Shown here: one piece after another, positions 10,683 to 23,839 of the stretch
Layout: each line of letters starts with the position of its first letter
Position numbering within the stretch: position 1 is the first letter of the stretch
Assembly (NCBI GenBank): GCA_033980235.1
Contig: CM067070.1
Location: forward strand, 11,168,046 to 11,232,045
DNA length: 64,000 nt
Origin: Diadema setosum
Taxonomy: Eukaryota; Echinodermata; Echinoidea; Diadematoida; Diadematidae
Direction of reading: 5' to 3'
Notes under the pieces: generated by a model
What the model saw: only the letters and a program-made list of their open reading frames with translations
Told to the model about the DNA's origin: nothing
Databases searched by the model: none
Translations under genes and position numbers: made by a program

Positions 10683-11818
10683 TGTCACAAATGTACATAC
10701 AAGTAGTTATGTACATGTATCAAGGCTGTATGCATGGTTGTTTAATGTGTATGTATACAGGTAGACCAGATTAATGGAGAACATTCTATATGATATTAGA
10801 TATAGTACATACAGGCTGACCAGATCAGTGGAGAATTTTCTATGTGGTATACAATGTAGCTACAGTACATGTATGCATGTGACAGGAAATACATTATACA
10901 GTAGCTCACTCAATCTAGAATGATTTCACCCATTCCAGAAAATTCTGGGAAGTGCTGGCTAAGTGAGGCACTGCCCTTGTAGCCCAATGTGATTGGTAGT
11001 TAATTTTGGCAATGATGTTATGCACATATTAGGCAGTGAGTCATCCAGGATTCCTGGAATTTGGACTTGCTAGTATGTTCAGGTATGTGGCCCCAGGTTG
11101 GAGAAAATTACAGAATGTACTAGAAAGGGGTAAATGGATAGTATATAAGCTGGAGAAATTCTGCAGTAGGCAGAGTACCCAACACCTCTGCTCTGAGAGT
11201 TACGTCACTTCTGGCTCTGAAGCGACTTGTAATAGTCAGTCCTGTGTTACCTGCTGACCTGCTATACAAACTGTGTTTGTGGAGATAAGGCCTGGGAGAC
11301 GTTTTTGCCTGCACAGAATTGATTTGCCTACATTGGAGATAGACTCCATATTTTAGTGTCAACGGACATTATTACGGCAAAGCTGTGACGGGCTGGATTC
11401 CTTGCTGGATATTATAAAGGGAATCATCATTCAACGCATCAACTGGACGTGGTCGTCATAACGTTTGGATTCTGCACGTTTTGCTGTGGACACATAACTT
11501 GGATTTTACCCCGGATCTATACCTTGGACTATCGTAACCTGCACCTCTGGATTTACGTCGAAGGTATCATTCATCGGTGCATCGTGGATCATTCCTTTGT
11601 GCATCGAGCGTCGTATTTGGACATTTCCAGGGATATTGCATGTACTAAGTGTAAGTGATTTCATTACTGATTTGTAACTGTTTCTGTTGATCATTATTGT
11701 ACTGATGTGAAAACTGATTACGAGTCTGTACCCACAATATCACTGTTAATAAACCGCCTGAACATTAGTTGATTGTTTCTTTTGTGCGATCATTCTCAGA
11801 GTGATTGTGGTCGTAACA
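10683..11818 (+). repeat. 3' long terminal repeat (1136 bp)
   Basis: Same termini and length as the 5' LTR at a constant offset of 4790 bp, with no indels visible. It is preceded by a purine-rich tract and followed by the GATG target duplication. The TATA-like box lies at 11142-11149 and AATAAA at 11748-11753. Confidence 0.95.
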
Positions 11819-11822
11819 GATG
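11819..11822. repeat. Target-site duplication, right copy (GATG)
   Basis: Matches 5889-5892. It follows the TCGTAACA terminus of the 3' LTR. Confidence 0.85.
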
Positions 11823-12299
11823 CTATGGGACAAGTAAGAAAGAATAACAATTTCGATTGAGAAAGACCATTCTGTGTCTTCTGAGGAAGTCTATTATCAC
11901 TACATTACTCAAAAGGTGAACAGTCTTTTTCTTTTTTTTTCGAAATACAGAAAAACGAACAATGTCCAACGGCGATACTTTACGTTGTTTGATAATCTTT
12001 CATAGCAAAACTATGTGATGAGACCTCTTTGATCTCTTTGACTACTTTGACTGCTTTGACTTTATTAGCTGCCGAAAATATAAACTGAACTCAATCATTC
12101 AATTCATTTCTCTTTGAATGCCAAACCAGTGTTTCAGTCCATATTTCTATTGCAAAAAAAAAAGGCAACACTAAAAACAACAACAGCATGAACAAATAGA
12201 AACGAAAAGATCGCCATGAGATTGTGATAATGTGCGGGCATGTCTCCTAACTTTGTTTTACTTATGCCGCAACTATTCCCACTTTCTTCCCTTGTTTCG

Positions 12300-12720
12300 G
12301 CCACGTCTTCTATCCCGTTCTTCCAGCGTTGCCTGTCAGACTAACACAATATCTCTCGAACGCGTTTTTCCCGCGGGCCAGACAACATTACAGATTGAAG
12401 AGCTCGAAAGCAGAAACCCACTCGGAAGCGGGCGTTGGGCAACCTAAGGACGTAGAAAATCAATAACGGTGTGTAATCCGAGACGCGCCAGGAATTGCGC
12501 AGGAATTTGCGAGAGTTTTTCGGAGGGATAAGATTCGCGCCGATTCCTGTGTAAACAGACATTTTGTGAGGCTCCGTTGTCGTCTGCACACAGCGTGGAC
12601 GCACGCGCACCAAGGACACGAAAAGTCCGTGGCGTTACGCGGAGCACGGCACAGGAAGCTGCGCGAGGGAAAAGTACCTTAGGGCTGTGTGTGCGCGCCG
12701 GCGAAAGGTTAACTTCGGAA
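12300..12720. promoter_or_regulatory. CpG-rich patch, possible promoter or first-exon region
   Basis: Locally GC-rich with many CpG dinucleotides (GCGCGCC, ACGCGCGC, GAACGCG), in contrast to the AT-rich flanks. No long ORF or clear TATA/Inr arrangement is visible. It could be an unmethylated regulatory island, a non-coding first exon, or an old repeat. Confidence 0.25.
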
Positions 12721-15700
12721 AGAAAATTTCAAAATGATTGGTATATGATCACTCTACAGTGCTGGTAAAAATGCAATCAATAATAATTTTCTCTCGGGAA
12801 GACACAAAATATCATGTAACTTACAATAGTGAGAGGATAGCGGAAATGCTATACTTGCGTGGCTTCAGTTTCTGAAGTTTGCTGTTTGACAATTACAGCT
12901 TCAGAAAAAAAAAGAAGAAGAAAGTATGGGGCCCACGTTACTTGAACTTCAAAGGCTTAAGACTGTAAGATTACTTTACCGGCACTGTTTTTGCGGAAAG
13001 GTGAGATAACACTGATCATGGCATGGTTTTTCTGTCAGCCTTTGCCTTTTTTCTGCTTATAAGGAAACTTATTCGTGAAACAAATAAATGAAAATACCCA
13101 TAATGATCGACCTTAGTCCCAAAAGCTATGGCACCAACAAATAAAAATCATAAGCGAATTGTCTTAAGCATATGACCAAAATGATAACAGAGACAGAATC
13201 AGTGGCAAAACGTTGCCTTTCAAAGCGTTATGTTGATATAAATTTTGCTTACTCTTTTGCAGGAAAAGAAACTGCTTCTCTTTATTGATTTGTTGTATAA
13301 AGTTTCGATGAACACGTTTAGACAACCATGTGAATCTTCACCATCATTCTTGTAATATGTTCAAGGCAACAAGTTCTTAGTTTGAATAACTTTATAGTTG
13401 GTTTCCTTATAAATTTCTTTTTTTTTCTGATGAATTCGGTGCGTATAGTATAGTTGTGCTCCTATGTCAATTATATCGCCTTCATTCTATTATTCGATAG
13501 GTCTAGAACTGTTTCAGTTACGAGGGTGACAAAGGACTCCTCCGTAACAATCCTAACAAAAAACAATCAAGTCTTAATGATTAAAACCTATCTGAGAAAA
13601 TTTTATGTCATCATCTGCTGGCCATCTTACCGCTGCTGCAGTGGATTTGGGAAAATAATCTCTGAAACAAGCAATGAATCACTGAACAGATTATATTCAT
13701 TGAAGCTAAACAAAAGCATTTCTAAATAGAAAAAAAAAAAATCGGTGTTTGATGGCTTAATCAGGCTTTTGTGGTTCTTATTTCGTTCTTAGGCCTACAT
13801 GCATTATAAATAAACATTGTTGGAACTGCATGCATGTACGTATATGAGAAAGCATCTAAAGACACCGTACAAAATACTAGTGCAAGTACCTGATCATAAC
13901 TGTTATATGGTTTACATGATTGTAATTTTCTTTCATATCAATGCATTCTCGGGCTAACATTTGCGGTGGTCAAAATTCAAACCAAGGCCTTTCCCATGCG
14001 ACCGTCTACATTCGAGACTAAAGACGATCTGCGATGTCTTCTCTTTCCGTAAGTGTTACCGTATGGAGGGACGGGGTTAGGAGTGCGCTCAGGAGTTCTA
14101 CCTAATCCATTGGCTCTCCAAATCACGATGTTATTTCAAGCCTAGACAAATTAACGGCACGTGTGAAAATACACTCAATCCACGTATTCATATCAACGCG
14201 TCATAAAGACTCAACTCGGCTCTCTATCTCTTCAATGCTGCACAACGCCCTCGCTTTGGTCGTAATTTTTGCAAGGTTCTTTTCCTCCTATCGTGGTATT
14301 TGTGCAAGTCTTCATGGCTTTAAAGACGCGCAAATTGACCACAGCTGCGTAACGTCTGTAACTATCCCCAGCGCCGCAATCTCTGTAGAGAATTTCTACG
14401 TTGACAAGACACGTAGACAGCTCTGCCTACCAACATGTGAAATTATTTCAATACTTATGCGTCGAATTTCGGCGCGGCGGGAAGCTCGGACAAAGAGCAT
14501 TTAACGCGCACACACAAGCCAGGTTAAATCAATGCAAGATGGTATTACTGTAAACACGGCCTAACCCAGAATAAACACGTGTTTCCAGCTGATACAAACG
14601 CACTATTTCTGTGACACAACGTCAACACGACCCCTCTTTTAGAATTACGTGTCAACACATTTCGAAACGCAAACCCAATTCATTTATTTCGGTATGAAGC
14701 AATGCAGGAGATTGCACCGAAGGCACTAATAGAGTTGATAATGTTAAAGATAATGGCATACGTCGGATTGTATTCCCAACATGAGCGGTAAATAGTGTAT
14801 AGTTCTACACTGTAGCAACATCTCTATTCTAAAACATTAATAAATCTTGGAAACTTTAACTTTCAACCTTTAAGCACGATCCATTACTGCTTCTTGTAAA
14901 GACTAAGAGTGACATTTCCCCGTCCTTTTTACTGTCACTGGATTTGCCTAACCCATTTCATATTAAATTCAGAATATCCCGCACATGGACTTCGTATACA
15001 TGAATTGTTAAGTTTCAGTAAATAAACGACTTCTGTCGAAGACCATCATTTGATATAGCAATAGCTGCATATTCCATGTGACATGTGTATAGTAAGAAAA
15101 AAACATACATGAACGACTTAAATTGAAGCATTTGTGGATACACAATGAAGATACGGATTTCCCGATATTGGCTGCAAGCAGAAAGTGAATCCATACAACA
15201 CCATTATTACAGTCTAATCGTGTCGCTTTTTAAGGCTATCGTCTTCTCCCAGTAACCACTTCGTATGCGTCTTTTACTAGGCGACTACGAGCTATAAGAG
15301 GCTGTCGTTTCTGTTTTTACAGAGTTCATTAACTGCCCAGGGCAGCCCTGGCGCAACACTCGCAACTCTCATACTCCTTTGGCCTTTTCTGTTTTGTATT
15401 TTCGATCCTAAACTTAATAGCTGTTGCAGCCGACCGGAGTAGTCAAGTTCCCGTTACAGGATCACGTGACCACGTGGCGCTCTTGAATTTTTTTTTTTTT
15501 TGTTCATAATGAAGGGGGCTCGACAAGGCTAGATCCTGTATAGTCCGAAGCATGAGCACGTCCTCAGCGCGCGGAGTCGTGGCGCCTACTAGCTTGCAAG
15601 CCATAGGGTCACGGTGTCCTGCCCCCCACGCGGAACTGCCTTCATTCCTGCATAAACCATCAGCTACTAATAGATTTGAAGGTGTCACGCGGTTTGATAA

Positions 15701-15828
15701 CACACACAATTGGGGATATCTGCAAACTAAGATAGTGGTGGTTCTGAGAAGAAAGATAAAGTAATACCTCGTGGAGACGGTGTATTCTTGTAAGACAGTG
15801 ACAGTGATTAAAAGAAAGAGACGAGAAA

Positions 15829-15910
15829 CAGAGAGAGAGAGAGAGAGAAAGGGAGAGAAGGACAGGGAAGAGAAGAGAGAGAGAGAGTGTGTGTGTGTGT
15901 ATGTGTGTGT
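15829..15910. repeat. (GA)n followed by (GT)n microsatellite
   Basis: GAGAGA tract with interruptions to about 15885, then GTGTGT to 15910. Confidence 0.95.
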
Positions 15911-15943
15911 TCTCGGAAACAAGAATATTTTCGGACCGTTTTA

Positions 15944-16294
15944 AGGGGGATGGCTAGTAACTGATCAGTGGGAATCAGTGGGAATGCAGGATGATGATTG
16001 TTCCAATTCTCGTAAGGTTCATTTAAGAGTACATTATATCTATTGTTGTGTGAAAATTATTTTCTTCAGAACAGTCTCATATTCAAGTAATGTGCAGTTT
16101 AATGCCCCGTCACTGTACAGGCATGCTAACCTGGAAACATTAAACTGCACATTACTTGAATATGAGACCATTCTGAAGCAAATAATTCAATTACAACAAT
16201 AGATAATGTACTCTTAATGAATCCCACAAGGATTGGAACAATCATCCCCCAGCATTCCCACTGATACCCACTGATCAGTTACTAGCCATCCCCT
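15944..16294. mobile_element. Foldback element, arms about 155 bp, TTA target duplication
   Basis: The left arm 15945-16104 is the reverse complement of 16138-16293 with scattered mismatches and small indels. The 33-bp loop holds CACTGTACAGGCATGC. The termini are AGGGG...CCCCT and TTA flanks both sides (15941-15943, 16295-16297), as in TWA-targeting elements such as PIF/Harbinger. It has no coding capacity. It sits exactly against the next element, inside that element's own target duplication, so it inserted later. Confidence 0.8.
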
Positions 16295-16297
16295 TTA

Positions 16298-17456
16298 CAG
16301 GCGCGGTGGAGCATCCCAATTTGCATCTCATTATCGCCCCGTTCTATTTGAATTTCCAACGGGCATCCACGGCTGCCCGAAACTGTGTGCATGAAAAAGT
16401 CAAATCTTTACCTTCTCCTTGTGGCGCTATACGTGCCGCTAGTAAACTCAAACTCCCCACACTATCTTAGTTTTTACAAACCTTCCTTTTGATGAAAAAA
16501 TTATGAAATTTGCTGCACTAGAACTTGAGATATTAAAGCGTTTTGAAAATCACCTCTCGCAAAACATGCTCTTTTTTTTTTTTTTTTCCGACTGGACTAT
16601 GGCCGGGCTCCAATGTGTCTGAAATTGGCAACATAAGTTTATCAGGCCTCAATCCATATATGGTGAAAGTTTTCGCTTGGTTCCACCTGTACTTTTTGAG
16701 AAATCAACATGTTTCTACAGGGTTCGGAATAGAAAATTGTAGTACTCTTAGTAAGTGAAACAATTGAAAATGACGTCATATTCTTTTCCCGTAATATTGG
16801 GCATGCGTGGTACGTGACATTCAGGATTTCGTGCTTATTGTTGGTTTGCATGTGACGCATTCAATTTTGCTGAGTGTCGCACGGCGGTGACTGCTGAGCT
16901 GCTGCCGCGCACGCTGCATGCAGCAAAGCGTTGTGTGTGCTGTGACATGCAACGCTACAGTCACGCGATTATACATGGGACCGACCTGTACGCTTTGCGT
17001 TCGTGTCATTTTTGACATCATCTTCTGTTTTTTTTTTTTTTTTTCCGACACAACCATGGCCGGGAATATTACGGTATGACATTTAAAATGCAAGCAGATA
17101 AATAAATTTCGGTGTACTTTGTTCGAATGGCGCTTTGGTTCCGCAATCACACTTCGTGAATTTTAGGATGATTTTCGAGGCATATTTTTGGTAATTTTGC
17201 TCGCCAGGTTTTCGCTAAAATTTCACATTTTATCATTGTCAAATCCTTTAATATGTTATAAGTGCATATTCGGACATGTTTTCAAATTCAAACTAACTCA
17301 ATTTTAATCCGAAAATAGGTTTCCTTAAATTGTTATTAGCTTGAAAAGTTGTTTACTTTTTCTCAACTACGCGAGTACATGTTGTTTACTTTATGCAAAT
17401 GAGGCTCGGCTGCCGATGGATTTCTGCGAGATAATTGGGGTGCTCCACCGCGCCTG
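16298..17456. mobile_element. 1.16-kb TIR element (CAGGCGCGG ends, TTTA duplication)
   Basis: The left end CAGGCGCGGTGGAGCATCCC is inverted at the right end (...TGCTCCACCGCGCCTG). TTTA precedes and follows (16294-16297, 17457-17460). The interior has two similar poly-T segments followed by CCGAC and later TGGCCGGG (near 16570 and 17024). It has no transposase ORF, so it is non-autonomous. The superfamily is not assigned. Confidence 0.7.
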
Positions 17457-17762
17457 TTTAAGCCTCCAATTTGTGAAAAAGAAAATCGCATTACTATCAC
17501 ATCCGTTCGGTCAACTACCGTGATGGCGCCACACTGCGTAAATCGGCGCCACCCATATGGTTGTAATAATACACGTTCATGGCGCCGCCTAATCTGTAAT
17601 GATGGCCACACCCTCTCAGTCTGTACAGTGTAAACACATATGACAAATGTAAATGGTAACACACAGGAAATGAAGTAGAATATTATGTTAATAATGATGA
17701 TAGCAGTTACGCTAACTCGTTAAAGCACTCCAAAGAGAGTAAAATCCCCGTGAAATGGTCAC

Positions 17763-17816
17763 CTACACACACCTATACACCCACACACACACTCACACCT
17801 ACAAACAAACGCACAC

Positions 17817-17901
<85 letters not shown>
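17763..17901. repeat. (CA)n-(TA)n compound microsatellite
   Basis: CA-rich to 17846, then an uninterrupted run of about 27 TA units. Confidence 0.95.
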
Positions 17902-17903
<2 letters not shown>

Positions 17904-18049
17904 TAACAAAGCTGCAACAAAGTTCATGCTGTATTCACCAACGGTTTATTTCTTCACACAAATTTTCGAGCGTCTCGCCGCCCTTTCTCAATGTATTTAT
18001 ATAATACATATAATGTGTGTTGAGAATTGACGTATTGGCTCCAGTATAG

Positions 18050-18171
18050 CGAAGAATCAAGAAATAAACCGGTAATGTTTTTTTTTTTTTGCCAATAAAG
18101 AATGAGTTTATTCGACTCAGTCTTTATTGTTAAAAAAAAAATACATTACCGGTTTATTTCTTGATTCTTCG
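18050..18171. repeat. Hairpin-forming inverted repeat, about 50-bp arms
   Basis: CGAAGAATCAAGAAATAAAC plus CGGTAATG and a poly-T run is inverted on the right side around a short GTTTATTCGACT loop. Arms match closely apart from the homopolymer length. It is likely a small foldback MITE. Confidence 0.75.
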
Positions 18172-18422
18172 TTTTATATTATATATATAAAGGCTGATAT
18201 ATTATTCATAAGTCCGCAGAACTGGATGAGAAAGATTACAAACAGAAAGAAGACTTTTAACGACACTTTCCCACTGCTTTCTATCAAGTATAATGGGGGA
18301 AAAATAAGTTTTAGAGTTTAGATTTCTATTTCTATTTTCACACAGGAATTTAAACAGAAATCCGTTGTTACAGTATTGGGCAACCTTCCTTGTTGTTTAG
18401 AGCAACCTTTGCCATAAGGGTT

Positions 18423-18538
18423 CTCATGAAATTTGCAACTTGCCGTATTAAAACCAATCTATCAAGATACAAAATTCAACCTCATGAAATTTGCACAGTG
18501 CCGTATTAAAACCAATCTATCAAGATACAAAATTCATT
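18423..18538 (+). repeat. 58-bp tandem direct duplication
   Basis: CTCATGAAATTTGCA...AAAATTCA occurs twice in tandem (18423 and 18481), with about five differences clustered at one site. Confidence 0.85.
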
Positions 18539-20076
18539 ACGTAAGAAATTAGGGGAGGTGCATATATTATAATTTGGATAATTGCTATTTCTTTCACGTA
18601 ACCTGACTAATTTGCGTTTCCGCCAACAGTCTTTTAATAGTTGTCGTGGAGCTGATGTGAACCTTCATTTAAAACAATTTTCGTTCACGTCTGGCGAGCT
18701 TGTTGATTAGTTCTCATGTTGTGCATAAGATTGAACACACCAAGACGCTAATTCTGTCCGAGTTATATAAATTAGTTAAGTTATAGGATAATTCGATGAG
18801 TCACCTCTAGAATCACCCAGAAGTAACTTTATAGAATCTTAATTTAATCATGATCAGGTATAAATCATGCTGGGCCTTTGGATAAATTCCTGTTTAGTGT
18901 AGCGAAAGATGTTCGCATGTCCTGTAAGTGTCTAGTCATAGATTATACAGCATGATCTGCGTGGTCGAACGTTTGTCAGACTCATGCGCCCTTCCTTCCA
19001 ATGTGCTCAAACAAATGCATGGCAGCGTGTTATTTATATACTTATATTTATATATTTATATATTTATACTGCTCTAGTTTTAGAATCCAATGGATGATGT
19101 GTAGTATTGTGTACTATTAGCATTGTATTTCAGATTTGATTACTATTCACGTGGTAAATAAACCTTGCCTCACCTGATTTCTTTTCACTTCACCTTCAAA
19201 ATATTCAGCAGTTTTTTGTGAGTTAAGTATATTATGCCAACGATTTGTCAACTTCAGTATGAACATTTTGAATTATGACAACAGTTTGCAATGTGATCCG
19301 ATACAACATAAAACAATTAGACAACAGAAATACAGTTTCTGCCAGTATTATTATGTATCCTTAGGCTCCCCTTCCCCTCCCCCTTCTCCCGTGCTATCCC
19401 CCGAAAGATGAAAAGATCGAATCACGTGACCGTACGTACAGCACCCAAGGAGTTGGAGGAAACATCAACTAAGTGTGTCAAGAGAGAAGGGGGTCCATAG
19501 GAAGTAGAAATAACGCGGGAAAGACGCGGCCCCTGGTTTTGGCGCCAAACGCTGATAAATCAACCCTTCTACGTCAACAAGGCCGTGTTATGCTAATAAC
19601 ATCATACCGCATATCAATCTTGGCATATCGAAAAGGATACAATGTACGTGATCCAGTGTCACTGCAATGGCTTAAGTCTTTTTTTTTTCCTTCGGCAGAG
19701 TTGGTCAATATTTTGCTACGAAATCGTGGTCAAACGACCAATGTTCACTATGCACAATTTGGAAACAGATATTCACGAGCTGGAATGTCTACGAGGGAAA
19801 AGCTCGTAAATCTCTTTAAGGCTAGATAAAGATTACCATTTTAACGCCGTTCTCCCCCTTTTTTTTTCGCGGTATTTATTTGGTTTGGTTGAATTCTCTG
19901 CATCTTATGAAAAAAATTCCAGCGTGGTATCACCATACCCTTCGGGCATCTGACCTAAATGCTAAGAAATAAGCAGTATAAGCATGAAAAGATGTCTCTA
20001 CCTTATGACGAACAATATTTCTACCTTCTTCATGATGTGAATGGTTCATGTTTCCGCACGATTTACTCCTTTATGT

Positions 20077-20095
20077 GTGTGTTTGTGTGTGTGCG

Positions 20096-20128
<33 letters not shown>
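20077..20128. repeat. (GT)n microsatellite
   Basis: Mostly GT dinucleotides with two TTTG interruptions. Confidence 0.9.
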
Positions 20129-21118
20129 AAAGAAGAAAAAATAAGATAGCCAGTAAAAGAGGTACAGTTGGAATGCATTTGTTAAAGTGGGAATATATTT
20201 ATGATGTATACCGAGGATGATATGTGATTTTCCTTTTCTGTCTTGATTTTGCCGTATCTGCGAGTTATTATCACATCGTTGTTGGGTTTTTTCCCTCTCT
20301 ATTGCTTCTACTTTTTCCACATCATTTCCACATTATGATTAGGATGTATTTTATTGTATGAGAAACAAAATGGCAATTTACACGGCAGAATAATTAAAGT
20401 GTGAATAAAACCTGAAACCTGAGGTGCTTTAGGCATGGGGAGGGTGGGGGACGGGGAGCGCATGTAGGCGTTGTGTGGGTGTGTCTGTCTGCATAGTTTT
20501 ATGTGTATGTTTTCTCGCAAATGGCCTCGTTTTTCTTTTCTTTTCTTTTTTTCGAGAAGCAATGAAATATCCCCCACTTTGTTTTTTAAGCAAATTATCT
20601 AATATGTTCCCGTTTTGCGGACATTTTGCGAAAATATTATGTGTTATAAAAAAAAAAACAAAGCGCGGATTTCATTTCCTTTGTTAAAAGAGTTACAGTG
20701 TAAGTTTGACATTAGTTTGCACAATGTTGGTGTTACTGCAATTTTTTGCGTCTATGAAATTTTCTGTCTCTGTGATATGACATTGAACGAAATTCGAATA
20801 AAGAATTATCAAAAAAGTGTGTGTTAGATATACGAGGGAAAAGAAAAGACGTAAGCAGTCACGGCAGACCAAAGCATCCCATAATTGTTGCGAACATGAT
20901 TATTCACTTAGAAAATTGCGGCTTTTCGAAAGTCCTGAGATATAACTGTAAGTAAGAAAACGATAAGTATCATGGAGTACCTAGTCTGACAGTCATGTTC
21001 GATTAAGTACGATCGAGATGAATAATTGAGAACCTGGTAACGTTATATGGTCAAGAATAATGACAGGACCCTCTGGTAGAGCAGCACTAAAGAGGCTACC
21101 CTGGATAAAGGCCATTTA

Positions 21119-21280
21119 TTCAGTCAAACCTGCCTATAGCGGCCTCTCGAGGGAGAAAACAAGGTGGTCGCTATTTGACAGGTAGCTGACATAGACAGGA
21201 CCCTGATTATGGCTTTTCTCTCGAGTATTTTTTCTTTTTTTTTTCCGCTATAGACAGGTGGCCGCTAAGGTCAGACTCTA
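21119..21280. mobile_element. Small pogo/Tigger-like remnant
   Basis: The left end CAGTCAAACCTGCCTATAGC and the inverted right end (CTATAGACAGGTGGCCGCTA..GGTCAGACT) resemble pogo-type termini. The interior is about 100 bp with CTCTCGAG near both sides. Ends are imperfect and no clean TA duplication is seen. Confidence 0.4.
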
Positions 21281-23839
21281 TGATCATCATTATCGTCATC
21301 ATTACGAGGTTAGCATGTTATAAAACGGGAAAAGAACAATCTAATGTTTACACCATGTGTCTTCGGACATAATGATTTTTTTTTTGTGGGGGGGGGGGTA
21401 TCTTTATTGTATTGCACGGTAAAATGGAGATTTGTTTTAGGTGATGGCGGTAAAAATTCTACCCCATTAGTGCTCGACTCCGTGAAGGGATTGTCGAGTA
21501 TTATGCATTGTTTTTATTGTGTCTTACAACAATGGCACTGGCCGCATGATGAGCATCGAAAAGACGGCAGGAAAACGTGGAGGAAGACAGAAACCAGAAA
21601 ATGTGTCACCAGGGATGAAGCTTTCTAGGGAGCCAGCGGACTTGGAGTGCATTCGTGTCTCTGAAATTACACACCTCTCGAGGTTTCCATTGCTGCGGTG
21701 GAGAATCAAGCCAGCTCCGACAAGATGACAACGATCCACCCCAGCGAGGTATTCCGACGGAGCGAGCCTAGTGTGTTGATACAAAATACGCCACCATCTC
21801 CGACTCTAGCACAGCATAAAGCTACTTCAGCTATTACGTGACGAATCATAAGTTTGTATTTGCTTTTGTTGTTTTTTTTTTCCTGCTGTGATAAAGGCGA
21901 CATTATTGACAACCGGTGAAGGAAAGTGGCGAACTATAAATGCGACCGACCTCAGATGTTGGAATTCATGAAGGCAGTTTAAGTTTAAATGTTGTCTATG
22001 GATTGGGAGGTTCATTTCGATTGCGTAAATGCTCTTGAAACCTGGTGTAAGTCAATAGAAATCCGATAATGAACGCATGCTGATATGCGTATATGCAAGG
22101 TGAACTTATTCCGCACTTGTTCTAATCCATGTACGACATTAACCACGGATTTGATTAGCACTTCCACATGTGCGAGCTACAAGCAGGGCCGCGTATTGGG
22201 GGTTGTGCCAGGCTGGATTGCCGGACTGACATCGATTCAAAATTCAAAAGAAAATCAGGCAATTTTATGTCCTGTTCTGGTGCTCTGCCTGTTTTTGTTT
22301 GTTTTTCTTTTTATACTGTTTTGTCTGTTTTAGCGGTTTTTGTTTTTGTTTTCTCCGTAGAATTCTTTCCAGAGTAATCCTCATTGGCACAGCGCACTAT
22401 TCTGTATTAGGCTACCGTGGCACCATTTTACATTATACTGAATGTCTGTTTGGCAGCACGTTCCAGCACGACGGTCATCATCCCGAGTTTGAACAATCAT
22501 GATTATTCTCTTTGCCATTTTGTGCAATACTAAGCACATTTCTGCTTACAGCCACCACAATGTCTGTAAATAAGAGCAACAAACTCTGGGTAACCGCTTG
22601 AAGATCCCTCACATCGAATTGTTTTAAACCTAACCTTTTCCTATATTTATCAATTTCTAAAAAAAATATTACATTGCATGTTGAATGTTATTTTACACAA
22701 CTGTCATACTTTATTTATTTTACTATTTTTGCAAATTCTGTAAACCAAAATAATGACTTAACAAGGAAATACGTGAAATGAAATAAAATTAATTTGGAAA
22801 TATCATCTTCGTTGAAAATATTAGCATCTGTATAGGGAGTCTTAATTTGATAACGTCATCGCGTTGCTTGAGAAGCAGGCACACTTGTTTAGTCGCTTTA
22901 TAAACCTGAAGAAAGATTTATTCTTTTGAATTATTATTTGTTTGTTTTGACTTTTTTCATATTTACTGAGCCCTCTACCTTCTTTTCTCCTAACCTTCTA
23001 ACAGGGGTTTGGTTCGAGTTCTACGTACACCACCCGGGTATCGATTGAAGCGATACGGGATCGGATCGATTATGCGCGCATAGAGACGAATCAATCAGAT
23101 GGGAGAAATATTCGCCGCGGACTCAGTATACATGATCGTCGTGGTATCGATTGCAGTGAGCTTGATTTGCTCTCTATCGGATGACGAAAGAGATGCACCT
23201 GATTACAGCAAGAGACTCTACATACTCCCTCTAGGAGCTAACGGCGGGGGGGGGGGGGTATAGGGAGGGGTTTTGGAGCGGGAAAGGGTAAAGAAAAGCA
23301 GGACAACATAGGGGGAAACAAAACCAGCAATATTCAGATTTTAAGGGTCGATCCATCCACATTAACCAGTAGCGTCTCTTGCGCGTAACTAATATCGCAT
23401 GACAACCTCACATTCTCACGTGGCAACATTTTCAAGTCGAACCAGTGCGTTTAAAAGAGTGTATTTCTTTTCTTCTTCTTCTTTTTTTTTTTTACGTTGA
23501 AACCGCATCTCTCAACCACATTTTGATTGTAATATCACGTAACATTTTAGCGGGACACCGCATTCCTAGTGTAATCCCGTTAATACCAGCCCGGTGATTG
23601 ATATTTCGATGTAGCTGAAAACGGTGTAACCCTGGTAAGAGTGAGGGGTGTACCTTTCATAATCCATGTGAAGGAAAGAATTATAAAATTTGCATTAGCA
23701 CAAAGGTAGCACACGTTTATAGAATCGTGAAATTAAATTCAAATCAAAATACTAAAATAAATAACAAGTATACATTCGGTCCCGTGTTCACCAGAGTATC
23801 GCAACTTAGTTCTATAAATATTTGCGAATTATTACACAC

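Larger units (their letters stand above)
5893..11818 (+). mobile_element. Complete LTR retrotransposon, Ty3/gypsy Gmr1-like, lacking RT and RNase H
   Basis: Two direct 1136-bp LTRs (5893-7028 and 10683-11818), both TGTCAC...TAACA, bound a 3.65-kb interior. GATG directly flanks the outside on both sides (5889-5892 and 11819-11822), a 4-bp target duplication. The interior holds a primer-binding site, one long gag-protease-integrase ORF, and a polypurine tract just before the 3' LTR. By eye the LTRs differ at about eight positions, roughly 99.3% identity, so insertion is recent. No reverse transcriptase or RNase H domain is present anywhere in the interior. In Gmr1-like elements integrase precedes RT, so loss of RT-RH by one 3' deletion fits the layout. 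It is therefore non-autonomous for cDNA synthesis unless helped in trans. Confidence 0.95.
11823..15943. other. Gene-free stretch with one CpG-rich patch and a GA/GT microsatellite
   Basis: No domain-bearing reading frame was found. The longest open frames, about 113 codons at 14163-14504 and 159 codons (reverse) over the GA/GT tract at 15443-15922, have no recognisable motif. The sequence is otherwise AT-leaning with poly-A/T runs. Confidence 0.55.

Noticed and set aside
14163..14504. 113-codon forward frame in a unique-looking region
   Set aside because: No domain, signal sequence or repeat-free support for coding; the length is within chance for this amount of sequence.
15443..15922. 159-codon reverse frame rich in His, Thr, Ser and Leu
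   Set aside because: Its length comes from reading through the GA/GT microsatellite; the rest has no motif.
21344..21784. Overlapping frames on both strands suggesting a small gene
   Set aside because: Overlapping frames on opposite strands without motifs are expected by chance here; a poly-G tract interrupts one of them.
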